Counted from the first letter of the stretch, positions 25,990 to 34,417 are shown. The stretch is DNA of 36,014 nucleotides from Bacteroidales bacterium (GCA_017522255.1 JAFWZP010000035.1:1-36014); one strand, 5' to 3'. Made by a program: numbers and translations. Notes: generated by a model from the letters alone, not told the origin.

Positions 25990-27528
25990 TTATCGACCCC
26001 AGCTGTCGCGATCCAAACTTCGATAGTTTATAGCCTCGCTCAAATGCTCTACCGTTATATTCTCCGAATTATCCAAATCGGCAATGGTTCGAGAAACCTT
26101 AAGTATCCTATCATAAGCTCTGGCACTCAGCCCAAGTTTATCCATCGCCGCCTTCATCAGGTCTTGACAATCTTGGTCGATGTCGCAATACTGACGAAAC
26201 AGTTTTGTGGTCATCTGCGCGTTGCAGTGTATACCCTTATAGTCCTTATAGCGTTCCTCTTGTATCTTTCGAGCCGCTATCACCCTTTGGCGTATCACCT
26301 CGCTTGGTTCGCCAAGTCTCTTTTCAGCGAGTGCCGAATGACTTAGAGGCGTAACTTCGATATGCAAATCAATACGATCCATCAGCGGGCCACTCACCTT
26401 GTTGAGGTATTTATTCACCATACCGGGGTTGCAAGTACACTCAATGTCAGGGTGATTGTAATATCCACAAGGACAAGGGTTCATAGCAGCCACCAAAATA
26501 AACGATGCCGGATATTCGGTAGTCATGCGAGCACGACTTATTGTTATCCTTCGCTCTTCCATAGGTTGGCGAAGCACCTCCAACACAGCCCTTTTAAATT
26601 CAGGCAATTCATCAAGGAAAAGCACACCATTGTGAGCCAAACTTATCTCGCCCGGCTGAGGGTTGGTTCCCCCTCCTACCAATGCTACATCCGATATGGT
26701 ATGATGCGGATTACGAAACGGACGCACCGAAATAAGCGAGTCTTCGCGTCGCATCTTGCCTGCCACCGAGTGTATTTTAGTAGTTTCCAATGATTCATGA
26801 AGATTTAGCGGTGGCAATATCGATGGCATACGCTTTGCCAACATCGTCTTGCCCGAACCCGGAGGTCCTATCAATATCACGTTGTGACCACCGGCAGCAG
26901 CTATCTCCAAAGCACGCTTTATATTTTCCTGCCCTTTCACGTCCGAAAAGTCAAACTCATAATCATTCAAGCTATTATAGAACTCTTTTCGAGTATCTAC
27001 CTCCGTTTTTTGCAACGAGTCTTTTCCCTCAAAGAAATCTATCACCTGACCAATATTTTCGGCACCATACACATCTAAATCGTTCACTATAGCAGCCTCA
27101 CGAGCATTCGACATCGGGAGTATTATACCCTTAAAACCCTTGTTACGAGCTTCTATAGCTATTGGCAAAACTCCTTTTATAGGTTGCAAACCACCATCAA
27201 GCGACAGCTCTCCCATTATTATATAATCACCTATATTATCGGCTTTTATCTGCTCCGAAGCAGCCAATATACCTATAGCCAAAGTAAGATCGTAGGCCGA
27301 CCCCTCTTTTCTCATATCGGCAGGTGCCATATTTATAACTATCTTGCGTCCTGGAATACGATAACCATACTGATGCAACGCCGAGTCGATACGTTGCTGA
27401 CTCTCCTTTACAGCATTGTCGGGCAAACCCACAAGAGTAAAGTTTACGCCTTGTTCCACATTCACCTCAACAGTTATGGTTAAAGCATTAACACCATAAA
27501 TAGCACTACCATACGTCTTTACCAACAT
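25990..27528 (-). CDS. comM: ComM/YifB-family Mg-chelatase-like AAA+ ATPase
   Basis: A 512-aa protein, full length for the family. The N-terminal Lon-protease-like ChlI domain spans about residues 1-170 (GVNALTITVEVNVEQGVNFTLVG at the start). The AAA+ core has Walker A GPPGSGKTM near residue 220 and a Walker B-like GVLFLDELPEF near 300, plus the zinc-finger-like CPCGYYNHPDIECTC. The Mg_chelatase_C domain closes the protein (LGLSARAYDRILKVSRTIADL). In naturally transformable bacteria ComM is a hexameric helicase that promotes branch migration during DNA uptake; its role in Bacteroidota is less clear. It is the last gene of a four-gene cluster with rsmA. Confidence 0.95.
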   Translation of the reverse strand: MLVKTYGSAIYGVNALTITVEVNVEQGVNFTLVGLPDNAVKESQQRIDSALHQYGYRIPGRKIVINMAPADMRKEGSAYDLTLAIGILAASEQIKADNIGDYIIMGELSLDGGLQPIKGVLPIAIEARNKGFKGIILPMSNAREAAIVNDLDVYGAENIGQVIDFFEGKDSLQKTEVDTRKEFYNSLNDYEFDFSDVKGQENIKRALEIAAAGGHNVILIGPPGSGKTMLAKRMPSILPPLNLHESLETTKIHSVAGKMRREDSLISVRPFRNPHHTISDVALVGGGTNPQPGEISLAHNGVLFLDELPEFKRAVLEVLRQPMEERRITISRARMTTEYPASFILVAAMNPCPCGYYNHPDIECTCNPGMVNKYLNKVSGPLMDRIDLHIEVTPLSHSALAEKRLGEPSEVIRQRVIAARKIQEERYKDYKGIHCNAQMTTKLFRQYCDIDQDCQDLMKAAMDKLGLSARAYDRILKVSRTIADLDNSENITVEHLSEAINYRSLDRDSWGR

Positions 27529-27544
27529 ATCATTTATATATTTA

Positions 27545-27892
27545 TTATTTATTATTCAATTGTAATATCACCTTTTCGTATATCGCCCTAAAAGTTTCGG
27601 GACGATCGGTATAATAATCGATGGATTTTGTAAACCTATCAGCCGTAACTCCATATTTTTCGAATATAGCAGAATATGCAACAGCCATGCTATCAGTCAT
27701 ATATTCTTCAAGATAAGTAGGCTCATACATCTCATAAAAATATGCATCCACCAAATGCACATCTATTAAAAGAGAAACCATCGTATCTTCGGGAATAAGG
27801 TAATCCGGAGCCTTGTCGTCCGAACACGAACACCAAAGGATCACACACAATCCCAGCATCCAAAACATTCTCTTATTCAATATCCTTATCAT
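27545..27892 (-). CDS. DUF4296 domain protein, probable lipoprotein
   Basis: A 115-aa protein. A hydrophobic N-terminus (residues 9-20) ends at ILWCSCSDD, and Cys23 is a likely lipidation site, although the lipobox is imperfect (Trp at -3). The mature part has the DUF4296 pattern PDYLIPEDTMVSLLIDVHLVDAYFYE followed by a helical region. The function of this Bacteroidota family is unknown. It lies 11 bases after the MntP-like gene and 16 bases before comM, which suggests co-transcription. Confidence 0.82.
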   Translation of the reverse strand: MIRILNKRMFWMLGLCVILWCSCSDDKAPDYLIPEDTMVSLLIDVHLVDAYFYEMYEPTYLEEYMTDSMAVAYSAIFEKYGVTADRFTKSIDYYTDRPETFRAIYEKVILQLNNK

Positions 27893-27903
27893 ATAAATAT
27901 TTT

Positions 27904-28467
27904 TTATGCAAGTTCAAAAAACAGTTTCACAGCTATCTCCACCAGCAGTAAAGCCTCCACAGCCACCAACATACGTGCAGGTATAGACTTATTTTGTCTA
28001 CCAATAAACACACCTATCAGCGATACTATAAATCCTAATACCATGATAATTACAGCCGACAGAACAAACTGAGCGGGATCGAAACAAAAGCCCATACCCA
28101 TGCCCACCACAAAAGCATTCATCGAAGCAGCAATACTCAAAAATAATGTAGACTTAAAACCGGTTATAGCTATTGCTTCTTTCACCTTTTGCTTTTTAAT
28201 TATACCGGACACCAACTTTATTGCCATAATCACCATCACCCCGGCAGTAAGCCACTTATCATATTCAAGGGCTCCCATTCTGAAAAGCGATGTTATCCAC
28301 ACCCCCACATACAAAAACAAAGCCTGAAAACAAGCCATAAACACCGACTGCAATATACCCTTGGTATAACGCATGTTACCCCCTTTGGCAGCAGCCACCA
28401 TCACCACAAAGATATTTAGAACCACAGCCAAAGCCAAAGCTATTGAATCCAAGATAGATAAAGTCAT
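27904..28467 (-). CDS. MntP-like (DUF204) membrane protein with altered key residues
   Basis: A 187-aa protein with about six membrane helices, the same length and internal two-fold layout as the manganese exporter MntP. The first helix (LDSIALALAVVLNIFVVMVA) and the fourth (LFLSIAASMNAFVVGMGMGF) line up with MntP helices carrying the SMDAF and SLDAM motifs. Both membrane Asp residues of MntP are Asn here (N18 and N117). This makes the fold likely but manganese export uncertain, since both Asp are needed in E. coli MntP. It lies 12 bases after rsmA and 11 before the DUF4296 gene. I see no upstream Mn riboswitch (yybP-ykoY) signature. Confidence 0.72.
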   Translation of the reverse strand: MTLSILDSIALALAVVLNIFVVMVAAAKGGNMRYTKGILQSVFMACFQALFLYVGVWITSLFRMGALEYDKWLTAGVMVIMAIKLVSGIIKKQKVKEAIAITGFKSTLFLSIAASMNAFVVGMGMGFCFDPAQFVLSAVIIMVLGFIVSLIGVFIGRQNKSIPARMLVAVEALLLVEIAVKLFFELA

Positions 28468-28479
28468 ATCAATTATATA

Positions 28480-29268
28480 TTATTTAGTTTCTATTGTTTC
28501 ATTTTGTAATATCAAAGTAAGAGCCACAAAATCGAGAGGCGACAACTGCTCGGCACGAGCCTGCAAATATCTATCAGGAACATTATCCAATGGCCGATTG
28601 AGAGCTCTCAATGCATTACGCAACGTTTTTCGGCGTTGATTAAAGCCCGCTTTAACCACTTGCACAAACAATTTTTCGTCGCAATCCAAACACTCCACCC
28701 CATTACGTTTAAGACGTATAACAGCCGATTTTACCTTTGGAGGAGGATTAAACACATTCTCGCTTACCGTAAAGAGGTATTCTATATCGTAATACACCGA
28801 CAGCAACACACTCAAAATACCATAAATCTTACTACCCGGCTTTGCCGCTACCCGTTCGGCCACCTCCTTTTGAAACATACCCACCACCTCGGGAATACGA
28901 TTGCGATTGTCGAACACCTTAAACAATATCTGACTCGAAATATTGTAAGGAAAGTTGCCTATCACAGCAAAATTTTCGTTAGCAAAGAGCGACGACAAAT
29001 CAATACGCAAAAAGTCGCCATAACAAATGCGACCACTCAATTCGGGATAATGAGATTGAAGATAATCCACCGACTCGCTATCTATCTCTATAACCCAAAA
29101 ATTAGGTCGATTTTGCTCCAACACATATTTGGTAAGCACGCCCATGCCGGGACCTATTTCCAACACATTACCCACACTTTCCGACAAACTTTCGGCTATA
29201 CGTCGCGCTATGCTTTCGTCTTTTAAAAAGTGCTGTCCCAAGTATTTTTTAGCTTTTACACTATCCAT
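28480..29268 (-). CDS. rsmA: 16S rRNA dimethyladenosine transferase RsmA/KsgA
   Basis: A 262-aa S-adenosylmethionine-dependent methyltransferase that dimethylates two adjacent adenosines in the 3'-terminal helix of 16S rRNA. It begins with the family pattern KKYLGQHFLKDESIARRIAES. Motif I is EIGPGMGVLT (about residues 37-46), motif IV NFPYNISSQILFK (about 107), and FNPPPKVKSAVIRLK follows near 172. It heads a tight four-gene cluster (rsmA, MntP-like, DUF4296, comM) with a -7 element at 29290-29297. Confidence 0.97.
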   Translation of the reverse strand: MDSVKAKKYLGQHFLKDESIARRIAESLSESVGNVLEIGPGMGVLTKYVLEQNRPNFWVIEIDSESVDYLQSHYPELSGRICYGDFLRIDLSSLFANENFAVIGNFPYNISSQILFKVFDNRNRIPEVVGMFQKEVAERVAAKPGSKIYGILSVLLSVYYDIEYLFTVSENVFNPPPKVKSAVIRLKRNGVECLDCDEKLFVQVVKAGFNQRRKTLRNALRALNRPLDNVPDRYLQARAEQLSPLDFVALTLILQNETIETK

Positions 29269-29289
29269 ATATCACATTATTTTATTTTG

Positions 29290-29297
29290 CAAAACTA
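29290..29297 (-). promoter_or_regulatory. Likely -7 element for rsmA cluster
   Basis: TAGTTTTG on the minus strand matches TAnnTTTG, giving a leader of about 18 bases before rsmA. The -33 element is unclear. Confidence 0.5.
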
Positions 29298-29486
29298 CAC
29301 AAAATATTGGAATATAACGATTTTATTTTCCCAAAATTGTATATTTTTTTCACATTCTTGCAAATTACCGTTTTTTACACATCGCCAAACACCCCAAAAA
29401 CATATTTTGCAACACCCGTAGAAAGGCCAAAACAGAGCAAAAACATCACCACAACAACATGATAATCAAACAATAGAAAAATTATT

Positions 29487-29517
29487 TTTTATATATAAAT
29501 AATTATTAGTACCTTTG
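29487..29517 (+). promoter_or_regulatory. Promoter of rbfA
   Basis: TTTT, 19 bases, then TACCTTTG, close to TTTG-N19-TAnnTTTG. The -7 element ends five bases before the rbfA ATG, so the transcript would be leaderless or nearly so. Confidence 0.6.
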
Positions 29518-29522
29518 CAATT

Positions 29523-29867
29523 ATGGAAAGTACAAGACAACAAAAAATAGCTCGCCTTATACAACAAGACATGAGCGAGATTTTTCAAAGAGAAACCAAA
29601 AGTATTTTGGGCAATTCGATGATAACGGTAACCCGTGTTCGCATATCGCCCGACCTATCTATTGCACGCATATTGGTAAGCATATTCCCCATAGGAGGCG
29701 ACTCCAAGGAAGGGGTAATGAACAAGATACAAGAAAACATCCCCGACCTTCGTCGAAGATTGGGCATGAGAGTTGGCAAGCAACTGCGCATAATACCCAA
29801 CCTTTTCTTTTATCTCGACGACTCGCTCGACTATATCGAAAACATCGAAAATCTTCTAAAACAATAA
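29523..29867 (+). CDS. rbfA: 30S ribosome-binding factor RbfA
   Basis: A 114-aa protein, the normal length for RbfA, a KH-like fold that binds the 30S subunit and helps 16S rRNA 5'-end maturation. It begins with ESTRQQKIARLIQQDMSEIF, typical of the family. It continues with VTRVRISPDLSIARILVSIFP and ends with LRIIPNLFFYLDDSLDYIENIENLL. The start is fixed by the conserved N-terminus. The LolE-like permease gene follows after 28 bases, so they are probably co-transcribed. Confidence 0.95.
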   Translation: MESTRQQKIARLIQQDMSEIFQRETKSILGNSMITVTRVRISPDLSIARILVSIFPIGGDSKEGVMNKIQENIPDLRRRLGMRVGKQLRIIPNLFFYLDDSLDYIENIENLLKQ

Positions 29868-29895
29868 ACCAACCTATTTGTATTTCGGTTCAGCG

Positions 29896-31104
29896 ATGAA
29901 GATAGCCCTGTTTATTGCCCGACGATACCTTTTTGCTCAAAAAAGGCGTAGCGTTATCAATGTGATATCGTGGATATCGCTTGTGGGCATAGCCGTAGGC
30001 ACCATGGCACTAATCATAGTGCTGTCGGTATACAACGGGATAGGCAACCTTACACAATCGCTATTCAACGTATTCGACCCCGAGCTGAAGATAGAAGCTT
30101 GCGAAGGCAAAACATTCCACATAAGTCAAATACCATACAATCAGATAATATCGCTACCACAAGTGAAACACTCATCACTAATAGTGGAAGAAAACATGTG
30201 GGTAACATACAAAAAAAACAACAAGATAGCCACGGTACGAGGAGTAGACAGCCACTATGCCGCCATGACCGGCATCGACAGCCTGATGTTTGTGGGAGAA
30301 TATATTCTTAAAAACAACAACGGCAACCACTACATAGTGATGGGGCAAGGGCTATATTACAGCATGGGTATCAACAGCTACGATGCCCACACACCTGTAG
30401 GAATACATATACCCAAACGCAACGCCTCGATAGGACTATCGTTCGAACGAACCTTTAACAGCGACTACGCCTTGCCAATAGGCAACTTCAACATACAAGA
30501 CGACTACGACCAAAAATATATAATAGCCGACATCGACTTTGTGCGAAACCTAATGAACTACACCACCGACGAAGTGTCGAGCATAGCCATAAGCCTTCAC
30601 AACGCTGACGAGATAGACATAGCCAAACAACAAATATCGCAAATACTTGGCTCGCAATACACCGTAAAAGACCGCTTCGACCAACAGCCACTGTACTATA
30701 AAATATTCAAATCCGAACGAATGGGAATATTCCTAATACTCTCGCTCATAATACTTATAGCCACACTAAACCTTGTAGCATCACTATCGCTACTGATAAT
30801 AGATAAACACAAAGACATCAAAACCCTGCAAAGCATGGGTGCCGACAGCCGACTGATACGCAACATCTTCTTTACCGAAGGACTTATGATATCGATAGTA
30901 GGGGTAGTAATAGGCATGGCAACAGGCTTTGTAATATGCTTATTACAGCAAGAGTTCGGCATCATCAAAATGGGATCCAACTTTGTGGTAAGCAGCTTCC
31001 CGGTAGCTATGCAAGCAACCGACTTTATAGTGGTTTTCTTCCTCGTAATAGCCCTCTCGCTAATATCGGTAACAGCCACGGTAATGAGAAACGTAAAAAA
31101 ATAA
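29896..31104 (+). CDS. FtsX/LolE-like ABC transporter permease
   Basis: A 402-aa protein from the ATG chosen at 29896; a TTG six codons upstream is in frame but less likely because the family begins with MKIALFIARRYL. One membrane helix follows (VISWISLVGIAVGTMALIIVLSVYNGI, about 20-46). A periplasmic MacB-like region of about 220 residues comes next, then three C-terminal helices (from about 278: GIFLILSLIILIATLNLVASLSLL). The order matches LolC/LolE-type permeases, which release lipoproteins from the inner membrane. The cognate ATPase (LolD-type) is not adjacent. The second gene of an rbfA operon. Confidence 0.87.
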   Translation: MKIALFIARRYLFAQKRRSVINVISWISLVGIAVGTMALIIVLSVYNGIGNLTQSLFNVFDPELKIEACEGKTFHISQIPYNQIISLPQVKHSSLIVEENMWVTYKKNNKIATVRGVDSHYAAMTGIDSLMFVGEYILKNNNGNHYIVMGQGLYYSMGINSYDAHTPVGIHIPKRNASIGLSFERTFNSDYALPIGNFNIQDDYDQKYIIADIDFVRNLMNYTTDEVSSIAISLHNADEIDIAKQQISQILGSQYTVKDRFDQQPLYYKIFKSERMGIFLILSLIILIATLNLVASLSLLIIDKHKDIKTLQSMGADSRLIRNIFFTEGLMISIVGVVIGMATGFVICLLQQEFGIIKMGSNFVVSSFPVAMQATDFIVVFFLVIALSLISVTATVMRNVKK

Positions 31105-31355
31105 CCACCCCATTAGAAAACAAGAAACTACAAATCTTGAAAAGGACAAGAATTAAAAATCATTTTTTAATCAGCAAACCAAATGTCAACATAGGTAAAG
31201 GTTGCCATATTGTTATCATACCAACATTATGGCACATACCACAACAAATCAAGTGTCAACCAAAAGCCGAGAACCACTTTCGTGAGATATTGTCGGGATT
31301 ATGGTATTGATAATTGGAGCCATTATAGTGATGATTAAGAGATAAAAGGTATGAC

Positions 31356-31406
31356 TCACAAAAGCGGAGAACAACTTTGGCTATATTTCAAGTGGTTTTG
31401 ACTCAT
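31356..31406 (-). pseudogene. Truncated start of an RHS cassette gene
   Basis: A 16-codon frame, MSQNHLKYSQSCSPLL then stop, on the minus strand. Its first ten codons match the start of the RHS-YkuD gene at 35899 (MHQNHIKYSQ), and the DNA upstream, including the -7 element TATCTTTG at 31430-31437, also matches. The RHS core that should follow is missing, so this is a remnant of a fourth cassette or a recombination scar. Confidence 0.7.
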
Positions 31407-31452
31407 ATTCTTCGGTTAGTTTCGGTTTGCAAAGATACACATTTATTTTGAA
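31378..31452 (-). repeat. Repeated cassette promoter/start, copy 2
   Basis: A 75-base stretch closely matching 35871-35945. It shares TTTATTTTGAA, the run GGTTTGCAAAG, a -7 element (TATCTTTG here, TAACTTTG there), CATATTCTTCGGTT, and GGTTTTGA just inside the coding start. It begins directly after the stop codon of the lipoprotein gene at 31453. Confidence 0.82.
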
Positions 31453-32001
31453 TTATTCAAACTCTGATGGTCCCCATATATCCTCAAATGCTAATAAGGT
31501 GTCAATTTTACAAATAGTATCCAAAGTAAAAGAATCTGTAGATAGTATCGCTTTGTATACTTCATATTTACATGTATCACACTCATAATACACACCGTTA
31601 TAATAATCATCATTATTGTAATCGAATAAATCGACAAATAAAGTATCGTTCACTATTCGTATGGTCTCTGTGTTAGTTACTAGATTTTGAAACCAAACAT
31701 ACCTAGTGTAGTATTTATTAAACAATATAATATATCGATAATCAGAAGCTCTTCCTTGAGGACCCCATAATACCGATTTTAATATGAAATAATCTCCCAA
31801 TGAATATAACTTCATTCGGTTTGTATCAAATCCAAGAAAACCTTCGGAATAGAGTAGTGTTTCTAATCGATTCCTCATTGTTGGGGTTATTTCTATTTCT
31901 ACCGGATACAGAACCTTATTGTTCTTTTTAGAAGTAATACATGATATACATAATATCGATATCATAAATACAATTACATTGAATATTTTCACTCTCTTCA
32001 T
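31453..32001 (-). CDS. Small predicted lipoprotein, candidate immunity protein of RHS cassette 3
   Basis: A 182-aa protein with a type II signal peptide (VIVFMISILCISC, candidate lipid Cys21). The mature part is rich in Tyr, Asp and aromatic residues (DYFILKSVLWGPQG, NYNDDYYNGVYYECDTCKYE) with a CxxC-like pair, and matches no family I know. It starts 9 bases after the SleB-like RHS gene. By position it should be the cognate immunity protein, and its lipoprotein signal would place it in the periplasm where a cell-wall enzyme would act. Its stop codon abuts the repeated cassette promoter at 31452. Confidence 0.8.
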   Translation of the reverse strand: MKRVKIFNVIVFMISILCISCITSKKNNKVLYPVEIEITPTMRNRLETLLYSEGFLGFDTNRMKLYSLGDYFILKSVLWGPQGRASDYRYIILFNKYYTRYVWFQNLVTNTETIRIVNDTLFVDLFDYNNDDYYNGVYYECDTCKYEVYKAILSTDSFTLDTICKIDTLLAFEDIWGPSEFE

Positions 32002-32010
32002 AATTTGAAT

Positions 32011-32934
32011 TTATTTAGCACGTCCACTCCAATGTTTTGCTCCATTTGCTTTCATCCAATTAGTTGTTAGCCGCATAAATGTAGTTTTACAAAAAGCAGC
32101 TGTAGATTCGTATGTATATGGAACATTTCCCTGTTTTTGAAATGAACCCATATTATATACATCATGATTTTTATTCGTGAATAAAAATCCACGTAAATAG
32201 AAATCGCTATGTGCACGTTTTCCTTTCATTGCAAAATCTTTTCCATGCCAAAAATATGCACCATTAGAATAATCTGTCTCTGTTGCAATTGTAAGCATAG
32301 CAGCTTTGTATGCAAGATTTACTTTATTTGGATTTGCTAATTTATGATTTATTTTATCCCTCTCTGCATATCCATAAATAGAATATCTTTTAGAATAAAT
32401 AACATCTAAATATGAACTATTATCTGCATCTGCTCTATTTCTGATTACGCTTCCAATGGCAGCCATTTCTTCTAATGAACTTGCTTCTGCTGTAGATTCA
32501 GCATATAACGTTCCTGCTAGAGATACAAATTCTGTATTAGTACCAAGAGATACTCCAAGACTTTTTGCAAATTCTATATCATTATCATCTTCACAAGCTT
32601 TAAATACATTAGCATCAATAGCAATTGCTTGATCTATTCCATCGTCCACATGTTTCAAATGTGCCCCCGTTGATATATTATAGAAATCTGTCAACTCCTC
32701 CCCATCAGGGTCCACCAACTTAACCGGGTTCCAAGCACAATAGTTGTATGGCGATAAACCAGGATATTTATCCGAAAGCGGATCCACGCTCAACCACCCG
32801 ATCATCAAATCCGAACCATAATACCGTGCTCCGAAGTAGGAAAGTCCTGTCTCTGAGTCTCTTTCTTTCCCGGTAAAGGAATGGGGAGGTTTTATTGTTT
32901 TATTTTGATAATAATTAATTATGGTTTTATACAT
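32011..32934 (-). CDS. RHS core stub fused to SleB-like cell-wall hydrolase domain
   Basis: About 307 aa from the second of two adjacent ATG codons (the first is at 32937). Residues about 19-80 are the RHS repeat-associated core: SFTGKERDSETGLSYFGARYY, then WLSVDPLSDKYPGLSPYNYC and LVDPDGEE. The variable part contains LAGTLYAESTAEASSLEEMA..GSVIRNRAD (about 140-170), which resembles SleB/Hydrolase_2 cell-wall hydrolases ('.A..YAEA.GE....... VA.VI.NR.'), with Glu147 at the expected catalytic position. YFWHGKDFAMKG follows. There is no signal peptide. The gene start overlaps the preceding lipoprotein gene, and its own putative immunity gene follows after 9 bases. Confidence 0.82.
   Translation of the reverse strand: MYKTIINYYQNKTIKPPHSFTGKERDSETGLSYFGARYYGSDLMIGWLSVDPLSDKYPGLSPYNYCAWNPVKLVDPDGEELTDFYNISTGAHLKHVDDGIDQAIAIDANVFKACEDDNDIEFAKSLGVSLGTNTEFVSLAGTLYAESTAEASSLEEMAAIGSVIRNRADADNSSYLDVIYSKRYSIYGYAERDKINHKLANPNKVNLAYKAAMLTIATETDYSNGAYFWHGKDFAMKGKRAHSDFYLRGFLFTNKNHDVYNMGSFQKQGNVPYTYESTAAFCKTTFMRLTTNWMKANGAKHWSGRAK
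32697..32886 (-). repeat. RHS core DNA repeat, copy 3
   Basis: About 190 bases encoding the RHS core, shared with 34163-34351 and 35675-35865. All three copies contain GCTCCGAAGTAGGAAA and a 25-base identical run starting TGTCTCTGAGTC. A long block from ACAATAGTTGTATGGCGATA to the CTCAACCA near 32797 is identical to copy 2. Confidence 0.85.
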
Positions 32935-33628
32935 CATGTGCTATATAATTTTTCTCTTTGGGTATAATAGGTAACTTTTTCCTTTTTCTATTTACTTTCT
33001 TATCCGATATTTCATTACTAAGAGTCTCCTTTCTTTTTACAAAAACCATTTCGCCAAATACTACATTTACGCTATCTGGGATGCCACATAATTTTTTGTA
33101 TGTAGTATATGCTCTAACTTCTATCTTTAAAGTATCAGGTATACCTCCACAACCCTCGTAATAGGGTGGCGTTAAAACAGGTTCTCTATAATGGAATCGA
33201 GTTACAAATCGAGTATTTTCGAATGCCAAATGTCTAAAACAAAGTTTGTACATACTTTCGTAATATTCAGCTGCATAATCTTCTCCTTTAAAATATTCTA
33301 TCTCTGAAATAAAAGTATCTATTACTGCTACTAAACTTTGTCGGAAAAATGGTATTCCTGCAGAATCATATCTCGGTACTATTTCGAGACGATAAGTGTA
33401 AGCTGTTTCGGCAAACACCTCATTGAATGCCAGTTTTACATAGAATATACTATCTTGATATTCAAAAGGAAAAAGCAAATCATAATAGCTGATAAACACA
33501 CCATATTCTTTCGACATTTCGGAATCATACGAACAAGTCTCTGTAAAACCGCCCCCTTTTCGTTCACAACTTTTTATGGAGAAAGAAATACATAATACCG
33601 ACATTATTATAAAAAATCTTTTACTCAT
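32927..33628 (-). CDS. Small predicted lipoprotein, candidate immunity protein of RHS cassette 2
   Basis: A 233-aa protein with a type II signal peptide (IIMSVLCISFSIKSC, candidate lipid Cys21). The mature part is an unrecognised domain (SYYDLLFPFEYQDSIFYVKL, YAAEYYESMYKLCFRHLAFE). A Lys/Arg-rich tail (KKVNRKRKKLPIIPKEK) precedes the stop. Its ATG overlaps the stop of the papain-like RHS gene in a 4-base ATGA junction, a strong sign of coupled translation. Its 3' end overlaps the start of the next RHS gene. The role as immunity protein is inferred from position and localisation only. Confidence 0.8.
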   Translation of the reverse strand: MSKRFFIIMSVLCISFSIKSCERKGGGFTETCSYDSEMSKEYGVFISYYDLLFPFEYQDSIFYVKLAFNEVFAETAYTYRLEIVPRYDSAGIPFFRQSLVAVIDTFISEIEYFKGEDYAAEYYESMYKLCFRHLAFENTRFVTRFHYREPVLTPPYYEGCGGIPDTLKIEVRAYTTYKKLCGIPDSVNVVFGEMVFVKRKETLSNEISDKKVNRKRKKLPIIPKEKNYIAHDV

Positions 33629-34383
33629 TTGTTATCTGTTCGTTTTACTATTCTACCATTTGGATTGGAATAAATTATATTACGATACATCGGAAATGGC
33701 ATAATATTATCTTCTATATTTTTAAATAGATGGGCAAATGGTAAAGTAGTGTGCAGAGGAGGACCTGCGGAAGAAGGATTGCCATCAGTATTTACCCCGG
33801 CTGCAATCAATGAATTATTTACTGCTTGAGCACAATTGTTTAACAGTAAATTATATTCTTCTTTTAATTCTTTTGTCATAGTTTCTCGAATAATTTTATC
33901 TTGAGCAGGACTAGTAGGTAAAACATACGCTTCTGTATAATAAGGATTTTTATCTGTGTCATCAAGTTTATAAGTATCAATAAATTTTTGAACAGATTCA
34001 TAAGGACCTACTTCAACTTGATTTGGAGTTCCTAATATTGACTTTCCCTCTCCATCTCTTGAATAAAGATACCAATTATTATCATCTCCTTCACCTTGAA
34101 CAAGGATTGCCATATGTCCAACATAAGGAAATCTATCATCAACTAGCAACACTGCACAGCTATCCCCATTAGGATCTATAACTCGAATAGGATTTAATGC
34201 ACAATAGTTGTATGGCGATAAACCAGGATATTTATCCGAAAGCGGATCCACGCTCAACCAACTAGTCAAAATATCTGAGTCGTAATACCTCGCTCCGAAG
34301 TAGGAAAAACCTGTCTCTGAGTCTCTTTCTTTCCCGGTGAAAGACTGGGGGTATTTTTGCATTTTGGAATATATTTTCAGCAT
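33625..34383 (-). CDS. RHS core stub fused to permuted papain/NlpC-P60-like domain
   Basis: A 252-aa protein. Residues about 12-74 are the RHS core (PQSFTGKERDSETGFSYFGA, WLSVDPLSDKYPGLSPYNYC, VIDPNGDS). The rest reads like a circularly permuted cysteine hydrolase: a conserved His in YVGHMAILVQGEG (His90), a strand with WYLYSRDGEG, then LLLNNCAQAVNNSLIAAG with Cys184. In permuted NlpC/P60 and LRAT-like enzymes the His precedes the Cys in just this way, and many cleave peptidoglycan peptides, though acyltransfer or protein cleavage is possible. There is no signal peptide. It is followed by its putative immunity gene through an ATGA overlap. Confidence 0.8.
   Translation of the reverse strand: MLKIYSKMQKYPQSFTGKERDSETGFSYFGARYYDSDILTSWLSVDPLSDKYPGLSPYNYCALNPIRVIDPNGDSCAVLLVDDRFPYVGHMAILVQGEGDDNNWYLYSRDGEGKSILGTPNQVEVGPYESVQKFIDTYKLDDTDKNPYYTEAYVLPTSPAQDKIIRETMTKELKEEYNLLLNNCAQAVNNSLIAAGVNTDGNPSSAGPPLHTTLPFAHLFKNIEDNIMPFPMYRNIIYSNPNGRIVKRTDNK
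34163..34351 (-). repeat. RHS core DNA repeat, copy 2
   Basis: About 190 bases encoding the RHS core. It is identical to copy 3 over about 60 bases in the middle, but diverges from both others toward the tip junction, where ATTAGGATCTATAACTCGAA replaces the shared CCACCAACyTAACCGGGTTC. Confidence 0.85.
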
Positions 34384-34417
34384 GGTTTATTTACAAATAA
34401 TCATTATTAATTGATGA

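Larger units (their letters stand above)
31105..31452. other. Intergenic region with a broken RHS cassette start
   Basis: The 348 bases between converging genes. The last ~75 bases (31378-31452) repeat the promoter and start of the first RHS cassette. An imperfect direct repeat lies at about 31262-31281 and 31359-31378 (AAAAGCCGAGAACCACTTTC against AAAAGCGGAGAACAACTTTG). No intact gene is visible, and no strong terminator for the RHS array was found. Confidence 0.6.

Noticed and set aside
27904..28467. Confident assignment as manganese exporter MntP
   Set aside because: The two Asp residues important for that activity are Asn here, so only the fold is claimed.
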